The notes under the pieces: model-generated
Seen by the model: only the letters and a program-made list of their open reading frames with translations
Told to the model about the DNA's origin: nothing
The model's database searches: none
Part shown: positions 34,401 through 46,577 of the stretch, piece by piece
How the letters are laid out: each line of letters opens with the position of its first letter
Numbering within the stretch: the first letter of the stretch is position 1
Source: Lonicera japonica
Lineage: Eukaryota > Streptophyta > Magnoliopsida > Dipsacales > Caprifoliaceae
Direction: 5' to 3'
NCBI GenBank assembly: GCA_021464415.1
Contig: CM038468.1
Coordinates: 5,642,001 to 5,706,000, forward strand
DNA: 64,000 nt
Made by a program: the position numbers and the translations under genes

Positions 34401-35530
34401 GGCAAAGGTGTAGCTTGTCCAATTCATCTAACTTTAGTTTGTGAGCCGTCAGCTAAGGTAACAGTAGATAATGTACTAGAGTAATGAATACGGGAAAATA
34501 GATCTTTGTTACCAGACATATGATCGGAAGCCCCAGAATCAATAACCCATGGCCCAATTGAGGATGACTGAGAGATGCAGGCAGTATAAGTACCAGTTTG
34601 ACTGGTTGAGGCTACGGCGGATGTTTGGTTATTCGTTTGAAATTTCTGAAATTCAGCATACTCAGAAGCGGAGACGGTCATAGTCCCAGAGGGATCCCCA
34701 AAGAAAGAATCATATTGTGAAACGTTAGCCACTTTAGGCGGATAACCATGGAGTTTGTAATAGCGACTTACAGTGTGGCCTAGAGTATTACAATGAGTAC
34801 ACTTGGGGCGAGGGCGATTTCGACCTTTCTGCCCGACGTTGTCATCTCGCCGATAAGTCATTTGAGATGCCAAGATAGTAGAATTAGTAGAAGTGGTAGG
34901 CTCAATAGGAGTGCTCAGAGGCGCGGAGATACGAATTAACTGTTCGAATATCGTATCCATGGTTGGAATCCCAGGATTTGCCAAAATTTGATTACGAACA
35001 GAATCGAGTTCTGTAGGTAGGCCGGCCAGTGCAAGAACCATGAAAAATTTTCCACGATCTGCTTCTTGTTTTTCAATATCATTTGAAAGAGGCATCATTT
35101 CATTAAACTCTTGCTGAAGTGTCTCAATTTGGCCTAAATACTTTTGCATATCAAGATCCTGCTTTTTAATCGTCTTCATACGAGAGACAACGGTATAAAG
35201 GCGATTAATGTCATTTGAATAAAGTTTTTTAGCCTTTTTCCATACCTCATAGCATGTACGGTACGGTCGGTATTGATCAACGATAGTGCGGTCAATAGAC
35301 TGCCAGAGGATATTGCATAAAAAGGCATCGATTTGTTTCCATTGTGGATGGTCTTTCTCGACAATTTCAGTAACCCGTTGGATCAGGTGTTCTTCAAAAC
35401 CTTGACCCATAAACCATAATTCCACCGAGGCAGACCAAGTAATATTATTTTCTGAACCACATAATTTTTCAAAATAAATAATGGGCGTATTTGTAAAATT
35501 GATAAGGGATTTATTTGGTAAAGCAGCCAT
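31413..35530 (-). pseudogene. Copia B gag-pol polyprotein, degraded
   Basis: One frame begins at ATG 35530 (MAALPNKS) and is broken by TGA at 34426-34424 and TAG at 32581-32579. A frame change near 31520 separates the last ~35 codons, which end at TAA 31415-31413. The gag knuckle reads CTHC-x4-H-x4-Y, so its final Cys is lost. Visible are protease VIDSGASDHM, pre-integrase LHQRLGH and CQLGKH, integrase HSDVWGP, VDDFSR and an [10 protein letters not shown] segment, reverse transcriptase YVDDIVIT, and RNase H SDVDWAG with CDN. It is more decayed than Copia A, so it is older. Confidence 0.93.
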
Positions 35531-35639
35531 AGAATTAATCACCAAAATAATTGTTAAGAGATGGCAAAATGAAGGCTGGAAACCTGTTGGATTTGGCTTA
35601 GAGAGAGGTTCTGGAAAATCTGGACAGAAATGGGTCACA

Positions 35640-35929
35640 CACACGCTGTCACGCGCGTGAACAGTGATGGCGCGTGGATCTCACGCTTGTGAACAGTGAT
35701 GGCGCGTGGATTTCACGCGCGTGGAGGCGCGTGGGTGGTTATCCGGCGGAGTGCTTGCACGGTGGACTTCGTCTCGGGATTCCGAGCAGAGTATTTGAGG
35801 TGTTTTTGGAAGAAAGTGGGGGCGGCTGCTAGGGTTTTGTGTAGAATAAGAGGGTGACGGATAGGTTAAGGAAGGCTAGGGTTTCTCTGCTGGAATGGAG
35901 GCGTAGCAGGATGATTTCTCACAAAAAAT
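35640..35929 (-). other. Leader of Copia element B
   Basis: Non-coding sequence between primer site and gag ATG, with repeats of GAACAGTGATGGCGCGTGG and TCACGCGCGTG near 35648-35735. Confidence 0.6.
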
Positions 35930-35955
35930 GCTCTGATACCATGTGAGAGATGTGA

Positions 35956-36767
35956 AGCTCCTCTTGTGGGAGTTTCTTAGACCCAAAAACTTTTAAGATT
36001 TCAAGATAAAGTAGAACAAACAAGGCAAAACAAGCAATCCTAAAGTTGTAGAGATTGAAAAATGCAACTCCATTCATTATTCCATTGTACTAACTACTAA
36101 TATGTCATGTGTTAGAAATAAGAAAATTAAATAAAGACTGAATATATTCTATATCATCACCATCATTTGTGATTTTTCAAGTGTTGTACTTGCATTTGTA
36201 CCTTATAGAAGAAAACATTAATTTCGATGAAATCAGTTGTTAATAATACCACGTATCTATCAGGAGCTTTGATCATTAGAAACATTGATTATTTTTTAAA
36301 TCGGAAATGGAACTCTTAATTTCACTAATTTCAAAAAGGAGAGTGAGACACTAATTTTAGATGGACTATGGACTGTAACCAGAAAAGATAAAGGAAAATA
36401 GTTATCAAACATGCGAAATATCAAACACACAAATCACATACAAAAAATAAATAAAAAATAGATCATAATATATATGATTAATGAAAATAACAAAAGACAG
36501 AGAAGAAAAAGGTCAACAACTTGGGCTAGTTAATTCAGCTCACTCAGTAAAATGAATCCGATCCGCTAGCTGTTAATTGTTTTTTCACTCATGTTAATTG
36601 TTAATTAATCCCCTAGGCGCTAGGGCCCCCCCTCGCCAACCTACGCCTAGCGATTTTTAGAACATTGGCAAATTATGAAATTTAAAAGGCCCCATGCATG
36701 GTTGAATTGTATTGGCACCGCAAGCCCTGTCATAGTTCTTCACTAAGCTTTTCCTTGTTCCTAACAG
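35956..36767. other. TNL intron 3, right part
   Basis: AT-rich with no gene. A CCTAGGCGCTAGG..CGCCTAGCG motif near 36610-36655 looks like a transposon remnant of unknown type. The intron ends CTAACAG at 36767. Confidence 0.5.
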
Positions 36768-37998
36768 GCGATGGAGAAGTTGAAGTTCATTGACCTCAGT
36801 AATTCTCAAAGGCTAATCAAGACTCCAGATTTTATAGGGACCCCAAATCTTGAGATACTGATTCTTGCATCGTGTACGAGCTTGGAAGTGGTTCACCACT
36901 CCCTTGGACTTCTCAAAAAGCTTGTTCGCTTAGATTTGTTGGGCTGTGTGAATCTTAGAAGGCTTCCAAACAGTTTTCACTCAGAGACTCTTCAGACTTG
37001 CATATTGACTTGGTGCAACAAACTTCAAAAGTTCCCTGAGATCCTTGTGATTATGAAACATGTATGGACACTTGTTTTGGAAGGAACTGCTATAATAGAG
37101 CTGCCCTTGTCAATTGAACACCTCCCTAACCTTGTTATTTTAGACGTATGTCGCTGCAAAAATTTAGTGACTCTTCCGAGTACCGTATGTAAGTTGAAAC
37201 TTTTGAAACGTCTTGTTCTTTCGGAGTGCTCGAACTTTGAGAAATTATCGGAGGATCTAGGATACTTAGAATGTTTAGAGGAGCTTCATCTAGACGCAAC
37301 TGCAATTGAAGAGGTGCCCTTGTCAATTGAACACCTTCAAAGCCTCGTTTATCTAAGTCTGAGTGAGTGCAAAAATATTCGGAGTTTTCCGAGTGCCATT
37401 TGTAAGTTGAAACGTTTGAAAACATTGGTTATCACGGGGTGCTCAGAACTTAATAAAGTACCTGAGCAGTTGAGAAATTTGGAATGTCTAGAGAGACTCA
37501 ATTTAGAAGGAATTGGAATAAAAGTGGTACCCTCATCAATTGAACATCTCAACAGCCTTGTAACGCTAAGTCTGAGAGAATGCAAAAACCTTCTGAGTCT
37601 TCCGAGTGATATTTGTAAGTTGAAACGTTTGAAACAACTTTATCTGTGTGGGTGCTCAGAACTTGAAAAATTACCTGAGGAGCTGGAATGTTTAGAATGT
37701 TTAGAGCAGCTAAATATGATTGACACTGCTATTACACAACTACCACTCTCCATGGAGTTGAATAATCTCCACACCTTGACCTTCGGCAAGAGCTCTGACT
37801 ACGTTTTCAGGGATATGATTGCAAGATGCTTGAATCACTCTCGGAGCTTTCATCAAGTATAAGACTCCTGAGTGCTGATAATTATCTGTCATTGAGACTC
37901 CCCGTGGATCGATTTACTGACAGGCTGACAGCCAACAAGTGTGCAAGGTCTCATCGTGAAATTGTTTGCAGTGGCTCAGAGAGAATATATGGGAGAGT
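36768..37998 (+). pseudogene. TNL exon 4: LRR domain
   Basis: After the AG at 36766-36767 the frame reads AMEKLKFIDLSNS and continues as about ten leucine-rich repeats of 23-24 residues, of the type LxxLxLxxCxxLxxLPxxIxxLKxL, to about 37800. The frame then stops at 37862. A different frame carries the expected continuation, DCKMLESLSELSSSIRLLSADN, to a donor AGA-GTAAGA at 37998/37999. A one-base frame change therefore lies at about 37800-37817, unless a small intron ending TTTTCAG is used there. Confidence 0.9.
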
Positions 37999-38144
37999 AA
38001 GAACATAGCTATAGCACCTTATTGCAGCCATATGATTCAGGTCTGGTTCTCTATTTTCGTATACATATTTTTGATGGTCGGGATATATATATATATGATG
38101 CAGCATATGACTGAATGGCTGGCTTGATTAACTTCTTTGTACAG

Positions 38145-38345
38145 GGAAGTCACGGTTGGTTATTGTACTTCCAGGAAGAGATATTCCAGAGAGGTTCTGC
38201 AAGCCGGCTATGGGGATATATATGGGTTTTCTTTAGCTTTTGACACAACATGCAATGCCACAAACATTTCCATTGAGACTCTAAGTCTGCGGATCAACAT
38301 ACAAAGCCACAACCATAAATACATCTCATCTCCCTGATAGTAAAT
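38145..38345 (+). pseudogene. TNL exon 5: degraded C-terminal jelly-roll domain
   Basis: After TTTGTACAG the frame reads LVIVLPGRDIPERF, matching the LPG-x-EIP-x-WF start of the C-terminal jelly-roll/Ig-like (C-JID) domain of TNLs. It soon ends at a stop. The continuation YGFSLAFDTT lies in another frame, so this exon also has a frame change. Confidence 0.75.
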
Positions 38346-38499
38346 ACTTTATAGTAATAGCCTGGAGCATGCGCATGTGTGTCTGGCCTACAAATTTTTG
38401 GGCAGCCTGTATGGTTTGGCGACTGGAATGATTGGTGTGAAATGAGGTTTCCTTTACTATACAAGCCCAAACGCTGCTGTGGTGACAAAATGGGGAATG

Positions 38500-39500
38500 G
38501 GTCTAGTATTGATGAAGTCTAGCGATTATTGTTTACTTAGTTGAACTACATGATCTTTGCGTATGATGCTGGCTTCCTAACTTTTTTCCCTTCTCATTTC
38601 ACCCCAATCGGGCTACAACATTCTATTCGTTTTTTGTCTAGAAGGATATATTTTTTATATTGAAAGTAAGGTCAGGACATGCCGCAAATCTTAATGAGCT
38701 GATTTTTACAAATCATCACCCAAAAAAACTATTAGTAGTGAAATTTGCATGTCTGTATTTTTTAGAAAACTTGTGATTCGTCAGGGTTCGAACCCGACCC
38801 AATCTTATAAAGAGTTGACAGTCATACTATTTGATTGTTGTACGCTCATACCATTGCCTGTCTGTGGTTACTCATTCGTTTGAAAATAAAAAATACTAGA
38901 GATAATCTAAGCTTTTGAAATATGTCATATATTTAATTATAAAGATATGATACTTGTTAAATACAATATAAAAGAAAAGAATCGTATGAAAATTAGTACA
39001 ACATTAAATGTATGTTAGACTTTTATTTTTTTTATATTCAGATTTTTAATGTGTGCCCTTTTATCCATAAAGATATCAATGGGTGCCAAAATTTTGGATC
39101 TCCCCACAACTTATAAGCAAAAGGAATAGAATAGTAAATGGGGAATCATAATGAAGGCAAGGAGTTTTATTGTAAGGTAGGTTCCTTCGGTAGCTCTTAT
39201 GCTAATTTGGCAGTATGTCCTCCTTTCTCTGTGTGACTGTATAAAGCTCAAAGGCAATAAACAAATAGAATATTACAAGCTACCAACTATTTCTCTCTCC
39301 CCCCCTTTTCTCTCATGCTCATTGTCTAAAATTCAGGACCCTTGTAATGGATTTCCCTTATTCTATTTATTCGTGTGGAATTAAGGTTACAAATGCACCA
39401 TTATAGTAAATGGTAAAAGACTAAAGAGGGCAAGACTTGGCCACCAATCTAGCACTTTATAGGTGTCACAATACTTATCTATAACTTAGGATTCTTTTAC
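38500..39500. other. Non-coding flank downstream of the TNL
   Basis: No gene supported. It holds the SINE-like fragment at 38775-38850 and AT-rich DNA. Confidence 0.5.
38775..38850 (-). mobile_element. SINE-like pol III promoter fragment
   Basis: The minus strand carries a perfect box B, GGTTCGAACCCTGAC, preceded by CAAATAGTATGACTGTCAAC. This arrangement parallels 30846-30915. Confidence 0.5.
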
Positions 39501-40043
39501 TTTACATATGTCCCATTCTTACTCGTGGAGGCGACCATCTCGGTTAATTGCACGTCCATCTCGTCTAACGATTATCTCGGCAAGTCACGACCATCTCGGC
39601 AAATGGTCCAAGATGGGCTTTGCACTTGGATCTTCCATAACCCATGGCTTTGGGCCTATCTCAGCAGTGGACTAGTTAATTAGGTTGGCCTAATTCTCAC
39701 CATACAACTTTTGGGCTCCCTTAATTGTCCCCCAAGCATATGAACTCGGCTGCCGAGTTGAGTTCATATGCTTGGTTCCTCGGCAATTAGTAATCCTTAA
39801 ACTTTGCCAATAAGTTTCTAAGTGTTGAACCTTTGTCTTCCATGAGAGGCTTCAATATCTGTGGCCAAGATCAATACACGTGTCAGACTATCATTGGTGG
39901 GACGTGCGAGCTTTGAATCGAGCGGGAGAACGGTTATCTTGTCACAGTAATTGCCCGTCATGTAACGCGATTTTCAAGAAGAAAAATGCCGTTTGGCAAG
40001 AGAGAGAAAGTAGAGAAAGAGAAGGCACGCCTTATCTTTACCG

Positions 40044-40050
40044 TATATAA
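40044..40050 (+). promoter_or_regulatory. TATA box of the opposite-strand ORF
   Basis: TATATAA lies about 200 bases upstream of an ATG at 40253, with a CT-rich leader between. It faces against the gag-protease strand. Confidence 0.5.
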
Positions 40051-40252
40051 ACCTCTCATCTCCTCTGTTATCACATTTTTCACTTTCCCATCTCTCCATA
40101 CTTTAAGAGCAAAAACTTCACATAACTTATCCCTTTCTTAAATCTCAACGCAAAATCTAAGACCTAGATTCTCATATTCATTCTTCCTCTTCATAAACAT
40201 TTTGATTATATTCTCTTCACCAAAGTCCATTTCTTCTCTATAACTCTTTTTT

Positions 40253-41361
40253 ATGGGTTCATCTTCTTCAACAGCGTTCATACCGTTCTTCATTCTTTTC
40301 TTCAACTTTCTCTTATTTGATTCATAAAACATAAACCCTAATCCCAAATTTTACTAATAGGAAAGTACGCATTTAAATCTGATGTTAGATGGAAGGAATT
40401 TAGCCATAAGTACCTCCCCAAGGATCTTCCTTGGAGCGAATACGAAGAGGATAAAAGTTTTTTTCAGGAGGACGTTGTTGTTCTAGCAGGAACATACTCT
40501 ATATACATCACTTTCTTTCAGTAAGCTGGGTTAAATATCCCTTTTGGTCATCTGTGATTAGATTTTTTGAGGAAAACCAGGCTTTATGTTGGTCAATTAT
40601 CCCCAAACACAGTTAGGATAATATTAGGTATAGCCGAGTTGAATAAGTGATATGGACTTAGCTTAGAATTCCATGGCATTAGGTACTGCTATGGTCAAGG
40701 GGTGACCAAGAATGATAAAAAGTGGAACCTGAAGGCTAATGTCCATTCCCTCTTTTTGGTTGAAGCTTTACCAGATTCTCACAAGTATATGTACAACGAT
40801 ATAATAATAATCAAGGAAATATAGAGCATGACCCTGTCAATTACCTTGTTCCTAGGCAATTCGGTACACCTGGTATGTACTTATAATTTTGCAGTTTTCT
40901 TATATGTTGTATTTTTTACTTTAGCTCAACTAATGGTTTCCTTGTCTTTTGTATCTGATAGAGTTTTTGACAAACCCAGATAGGCCTTCATACGTGTGGA
41001 CCAACTCAATGCCATCTCCCATGACAGTGAAGTTGGGAATCCTCCACCTATTAGGCACCTAAGAGTTGTGCATATTATACTCGACTACACTCCAGACACC
41101 ACCTCCTCCATAAAGAGAACTCTTACGATTCATTGGGTCGGAGGAAACCCACCAGCATGGCCTGACCAGTACAAATGCTTTAAGAAATTCAAGAGTGTGA
41201 ATGAAAGAGTTCTTAAAGAGGATATATTAAGAGCTGCTCGGGGTGCTGCTAGGAAGAATTTTAGTGATTCTAAGGGTTCCTCCAAAAAAATGAAAGGGAA
41301 AAATAAAAAAAAGGTCGATGTTGTAACAGTTGTTGGGGGACCTCCAGATAAGGCAACATGA
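40253..41361 (+). pseudogene. Opposite-strand ORF of the Gypsy fragment
   Basis: Pieces of one protein appear on the plus strand: KYLPKDLPWSEYEEDKSFF, then TRLYVGQLSPNTVRIILG and YGLSLEFHGI (40400-40700), an apparent intron (donor near 40873, acceptor TCTGATAG near 40961), and a Lys-rich tail, KKMKGKNKKKVD (to 41361). Several stops break it. LSPNTVRIILG and the following segment resemble the putative gypsy-type transposon domain (Transposase_28). That assignment is tentative. Confidence 0.4.
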
Positions 41362-41887
41362 GTTAGAATTCAGGAGCAATTAGTCGATTAAGCCACTGTT
41401 CCTGACGTGCTTGTTGCTCAACTAGTTGCTCGGCAACCTAGGGATGAAGTTGTTGAGATCTTTAACCTAAAAAGTTAGGGTTATTCATAAGTTAAAGAAT
41501 ATCCTGAAGTTGAGCTGTGGACCATTACCTTTGAGTTCAATCCTTTCATGTCATGATGGCACTAGGCAAACATGTCCAAAGTAGCTCTAAGGCATTAGAG
41601 AGCTCTTTCTTGTCTTTAGAGCTGAGTTTGTTGTTGATCTTCAAAAGTTGATCTGGTTAGGAAGTATCTAAGACCAAGTCCTCCAAATCTTCCACTGGTT
41701 CCCCTCTGATCTATTTTTATTTGTCTCTAGGGTTTAGAGTATTTATATCTAACTTCTTAGTGGCGGTGAGGTCTTCAATTGCGAAGACCTCTACACATCT
41801 CACTTCTTTCACAGTCACAAAGTGGCAGGACCTCTTTTCTGATTGATTCCCCTTAACTTCTCCAATATCGTAGCGGGGGTTGGGAAC

Positions 41888-42226
41888 TCATAACCATATG
41901 GTAAATGAAAATTGCAGACCTGTTTCATTGAGGGTCTCTCTCCCCATAATAACATTATAGTTAGGAGATTTGTCTAAGACTATGAAGTTTGGCAATGTTG
42001 TGACTTGCTTCACGGCTGTTCTAAGAGTTATTGATAGTTTTATTGTTCCTAAGGACTTAGTTCTTTCACTTGAAAAAGCAACCAAGGTGGCTGACGAAGG
42101 GATCATGTGATTTTCTATGAGGCCCGTTGTTTTGAATGCATTGTAGTACAACAGGTTGAAGATGGCTCTTGTGTCGACAAGTATCTTGTGGACGTTGTGG
42201 TTACCAATCAGAGCTGTAATCACCAA
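41888..42226 (-). pseudogene. Gypsy retropepsin remnant
   Basis: The frame reads ALIGNHNVHKILVDTRAIFN and later YNVIMGRETLN, the two conserved segments of Ty3/Gypsy proteases. The catalytic D-T/S-G triad reads DTR, so it would be inactive. An ATG is not needed because it continues from gag. Confidence 0.75.
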
Positions 42227-42479
42227 CAGGTTATCATGGGAACTCTAGGCCATTCAAGTCTTGATAAATGAAGATGAGGTTAGTTAAACTAGACCTTGGA
42301 AGCTTGGAAGGCCTGAAGTTAAATATGTCCACCTCTGAGTTGCTGGTCTAAGCGCGCTCTTCAGGTGTGAGCTTTCCTCGACCTGTTTCTCAAGCCAGAA
42401 ATAGTGGATCCCCTTTCAATCAAGAGTATTTTTTCAATGTAGTTTTTCCTATTTTTCCTTAGGGGGTGCTTTAGCCTTC

Positions 42480-43330
42480 CTGTTTACATAGTGGCGGAGT
42501 TGACCTCTTTGAATGAGCTTCTCAATCTCCTTTTTGAGCTTCTAACAATTGTTAGTCTCATGCCCATAGTCTTTATGGTATCTACAATATTTAGAGGTAT
42601 CCATATTCTTCTTAAATATCTTCATCTTCTTCGATTTAGGCAGCTGGCCTGGATCAAACTGAGCATAGACCTCACTCACTGGTACTTTTAAAGGAGTGAA
42701 TTACTGGCAAGGTTTTCTTCAGTGGGATTAGATATGTCCTTATTTTTCTTACTCTTATTATTCCCTTTCTCTTGGTCATAGGGAGAATTGTGTTCCCCTT
42801 GACACTTGGAAGAGGGTAAGAAAGCTAATAAACCAGACTTGTTGCGGCCTTGGAGGTTTCTTCAATTCCTATCTTCTTGTCGATCTTATTTAGGAACTCT
42901 GACATGGTTTTGGGGGCCATTTTAGCCAAGGTCATCAGGCAATAAGGGGAGTTGACCCCTTACATGAAGGCAGTGATTGTAACTTCTTCATTTAGATTGT
43001 TGATCACGAGGCTCTCCTAATTAAAACGGCAACCATACTCTTTTAAATTTTCTGTCAAGCTCTGGTTGATGGTATATTATTTTTTTATCCCAAGGAAATG
43101 GGACACAAAATTGGTGCTGAGATCTTGCGAGCATTGAACTGAACTAGGAAGGAGGCTGTTGCACCGTATACGAACTGCCCTCTTGAGGGTTGTGACAAAA
43201 CCTCTACATATGATGTTATTCAAGACATTTTGAAAACCAATTTCGTACCGTTGCTAATGATCCACAGGATCTGTCGAGCCATTATATGACTCCAAAGATG
43301 GGAATTTGAATCTTTCAGGGATATAACAAG
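42480..43330 (-). pseudogene. Gypsy gag remnant
   Basis: Across several frame breaks the minus strand reads YIPERFKFPSLESYNGSTDP, QDLSTNFVSHFLG, ESLVINNLNEEVTITAFM and KMAPKTMSEFLNKIDKK, the typical plant Gypsy gag core. A knuckle-like YCRYHKDYGHETNNC lies near 42560. Stops such as the TAG after GSTDPVDH show it is dead. Confidence 0.8.
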
Positions 43331-45013
43331 TTTGAATGTGTTCCACGAATATGGATTATAAGTCATTAATTCACTAAGGTTGCAGCATAGTTACTCCCAA
43401 AGTGGCCTATCATTTTAGTGCTTCAGCCAGTTGGACCCTAATTTCAGACCTGAGTTTCTTCTCCACCTTTTCCACAGAGTCCTTTGCAATTCTGTCGAAT
43501 ACAGATTGGTGAGGTCTCTCTACTACTTCTTGCTTAGGATGGAGGGGAGGTCAGTTGCCTCTTTCCCCAACTCTATCCAAGATTGAGGCCCTAAAGCGCC
43601 ATTCCTTTATAACATTCACTTGTGGATCTCTGGAAGGAGGAGGTGGGGGAGAAGTCTAATTGACTCATATTTATCAGAAGATTCTTGTAACTCACTAGAT
43701 TAATTAGCTGTGGTCTTATTGTTATCACTATGGCTCCCGTGAGGTCTTTTACGTCCATTTCCTAGTCTGTTGATAGTTGGAATGCGTACACTATTTGGGA
43801 TAGATACAGAGGATGAAAATGAGGATTACCTAATCCTTATGCTAGGTCAGGGAGTTGCTCTCTAAGCTATGATCCTATCAATCTGAACTTGCAGAGCAAC
43901 TTATTATGCTATCATACCGATCAAATGATTGGTTTGGGTTTGATCAGAGGATATGGTAAATATATGAGGTTGAACACTTGTGTTTAGGAAGTCACAAATA
44001 ATTAACCACGCATTTAATAATAATTATCTTAATAAAAAGGGATTGTGTGGAGCTGCTAATGTGGATGACACGTCAGCAATGTAATAACCAGCTCAAATAA
44101 TCAACATAAATGGACTATAGAGATTGTATATGACGTTTGATCCTTTCTGTGATAAGTCTTATTCCTCCTTTGTAAAAGAGCTCTTAGCTCGAAGTATCTT
44201 TATGGATGATAATAGTATAGAGCAAAGCTCAAATTATACAAGAATGAATACCGCAGGCTAGTTTATTTATTACAATGGATAGTTATAATATTTTTTCGTA
44301 CAGATTGGCTACAACTATTCAAGTCTCTAAGCTCTAGTATGTTTATCACACCTGTAGAGTACATGTATGAAAATATGTAATGTATGAAACTATGTTTTGT
44401 TTTTGCTTGAGTATGATGAGTATTCAATGCTCAGAACTTTGCGGTGTTGTGATGGAGTAAATGCTTTGTAATAGGGGAAAGAGTAGGTCTGTGGAGCTGG
44501 AGTGGATAGTCCAAAGCTCCTTTCATCATTGTAGTGGTTAGTTAAGTATGTCCACTTCTGATCTTACTTCGATCTCCCTTTAATTCGAAGCATTAAATGT
44601 AATTGGAAGGCATTTAACGCAGTTGAGGTGTCCTGTGCACCCACTTCTATCTCGTTTGCCAGTCATTCATGCTTCTTTCAACTACTCTGATGCAATTGTA
44701 TTCAGAACTATATTTAGCTTGTTAGCACAGGTCTACAGGAATAAGTTTTAAGGCGCCTTCTCATCATATTAAGCAAGACCCATTTGGACATTCAAAACAA
44801 GTCAGTGCTCCACGGTGTTAGCAGACCTGGTTGAAGCTTTCTACCATGTCACATTGCTTGCCTATGTAGATTGCCACGTATACTTCCAGTTTATAAATGA
44901 AGTAAATTGATATTTTACTCTATCAATTTCCTTAAACAAATTCACAAATTCCTAATTTCAAGCGTCAAATTTATTAAAAGTCAAAAGGTTTAAGAATCGA
45001 AATTATGGTAATA

Positions 45014-45045
45014 CTAGTTATAAATACGTGCGATGCATGGGACGA
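45014..45045 (-). mobile_element. Helitron-type 3' terminus
   Basis: On the minus strand a GC-rich motif (CCCATGCATCGCACG) is followed by an AT spacer and CTAG before T (45017-45014). The hairpin is imperfect and the 5' end was not located. Confidence 0.4.
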
Positions 45046-45224
45046 TATTCAAATTATTAGTAAAAAGAATTATGTAATAAAGAAAAAATATATTTGAATA
45101 ATATAATATCAGTACAAATCCTAGTAAAATACCCCTAACCCTAACTATACAATAAAACACATAATTAATCCAAATAATAAAAGCATTGAACGCTCAAAAT
45201 AACACAGGTAAACTGATGCATTTT

Positions 45225-46577
45225 TGTTAAAATAATAATAATAATAATGCAGTTTGTGCTTAAAAAAATAATTTCAAAAAATAAAAAAGAAACATTAAAG
45301 ATAATACAATAAATTTATTATTATTATTATAGCAATTAATAAGAGAGAGTGTATTACTTTTGGTATTAAGTGTGTTATTATTACGGCAATTATTATAGTA
45401 ATTAATAAGAGAGAATGTATTATTTTATAAACTAATACTATGAAACTAACTGATTCAACAGATTAATTTTATTAATATTTCAAAAATTATATATGTAAGT
45501 AAGTAAAAAATATAAACAATAACAGGTACTAGTTTTTTAAAATATTATATTACGAATCATATACTATTATAATATTACAAAGATGTACATTACGGAAACA
45601 GCTAAATTAGTATTGTTGGCTTATATTTAAAAAATTGCACGGAATATTAACCGAATATGATGTGTAAATAAAACAGATAATTAATAGAGTAAGTTATTGG
45701 GAAAACGTATAATTACCGAATGTAAATTTCCAATAAGGTTCAATTAACTAAAACAGATAATTAACCCAACAAGATATTGTCTAGTTTATATTATTTTTAA
45801 TGTTTATTTGATTCGAATTTTGAATTTTTCTTAAATTTTTACATACAGGCCATTTCAGATATTGAAATTAAAAGATGAGTTCTCTGAATAAAGGGGTAAA
45901 TAATAATAATGCAGTTTGTGCTTAAAAAAATAATTTCAAAAAATAAAAAAGAAACATTAAAGAGAATACAATAAATAAAGAGTACAATAAATTTATTATT
46001 ATTATTATTATAGCAATTAATAAGAGAGAGTGTATTACTTTTGGTATTAAGTGTGTTATTATTACGGCAATTATTATAGTAATTAATAAAAGAGAATGTA
46101 TTTTATAAACTGATACTATGAAACTAACTGATTCAACACATTAATTTTATTTATATTTCAAAAATTATATATGTAAGTAAGTAAAAAATATATACAATAA
46201 CAGGTACTAGCTTTTTAAAATATTATATTACGAATCATATACTATTATAATATTACAAAGATGTACATTACGGAAACAGCTAAATTAGTATTGTTGGCTT
46301 ATATTTAAAAAATTGCACGGAATATTAACCGAATATGATGTGTAAATAAAACAGATAATTAATAGAGTAAGTTATTGGGAAAACGTATAATTACCGAATG
46401 TAAATTTCCAATAAGGTTCAATTAACTAAAACAGATAATTAACCCAACAAGATATTGTCTAGTTTATATTATTTTTAATGTTTATTTGATTCGAATTTTG
46501 AATTTTTCTTAAATTTTTACATACACGCCATTTCAGATATTGAAATTAAAAGATGAGTTCTCTGAATAAAGGGGTAA
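45225..46577. repeat. Tandem duplication, ~670-bp unit
   Basis: The stretch from GCAGTTTGTGCTTAAAAA (45249) to GATGAGTTCTCTGAATAAAG is repeated from 45911, nearly identical apart from small indels such as an extra copy of an AATAAAGAGTAC stretch. Low divergence implies a recent event. Confidence 0.92.

Larger units (their letters stand above)
31258..35955 (-). mobile_element. Ty1/Copia element B, 5' LTR mostly missing
   Basis: Minus-strand element in TNL intron 3, with a 148-bp 3' LTR (31258-31405), polypurine tract at 31406-31420, gag-pol at 31413-35530, and a primer site at 35930-35941 (TGGTATCAGAGC on the minus strand). Beyond the primer site only 14 bases (TGTGAGAGATGTGA, 35942-35955) match the LTR end. 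After that the sequence is unrelated, so the rest of the 5' LTR has been lost or replaced. Confidence 0.9.
20309..38345 (+). pseudogene. TIR-NBS-LRR resistance gene, broken
   Basis: Five exons can be placed by GT/AG sites and matching phase: 20309-21306 (TIR), 27898-28978 (NB-ARC), 29103-29378, 36768-37998 (LRR) and about 38145-38345 (jelly-roll). Lesions are a solo LTR and a TAA in the TIR exon, a TAG in exon 3, a frame change at the end of the LRR exon, and a frame change in the last exon. TNL proteins are cytosolic or nuclear immune receptors whose TIR domains act as NAD-cleaving enzymes after activation. Introns 1 and 3 are inflated to 6.6 and 7.4 kb by transposons. The gene could give truncated TIR or NB-ARC transcripts but no full receptor. 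Confidence 0.93.
39500..44930 (-). mobile_element. Ty3/Gypsy fragment with opposite-strand ORF, polymerase missing
   Basis: Minus-strand gag (about 43330-42480) and protease (42226-41888) are present. Reverse transcriptase, RNase H and integrase are not seen between the protease and the opposite-strand unit that starts at 40044. The plus-strand ORF and its TATA box sit where antisense ORFs lie in Tat-type elements. The outer borders are uncertain; 39520-40030 (with repeated CCATCTCGGC motifs and a perfect inverted AGCATATGAACTCGGC pair near 39740) and 44000-44930 may be LTR-derived, but I could not match them to each other. Confidence 0.7.

Noticed and set aside
36610..36655. CCTAGGCGCTAGG..CGCCTAGCG motif in TNL intron 3
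   Set aside because: Looks like a transposon remnant but lacks borders or copies in the window, so no class can be given.
39500..44930. LTR pair for the second Gypsy fragment
   Set aside because: I looked for matching ends near 39520-40030 and 44000-44930 but found no shared sequence good enough to call LTRs.
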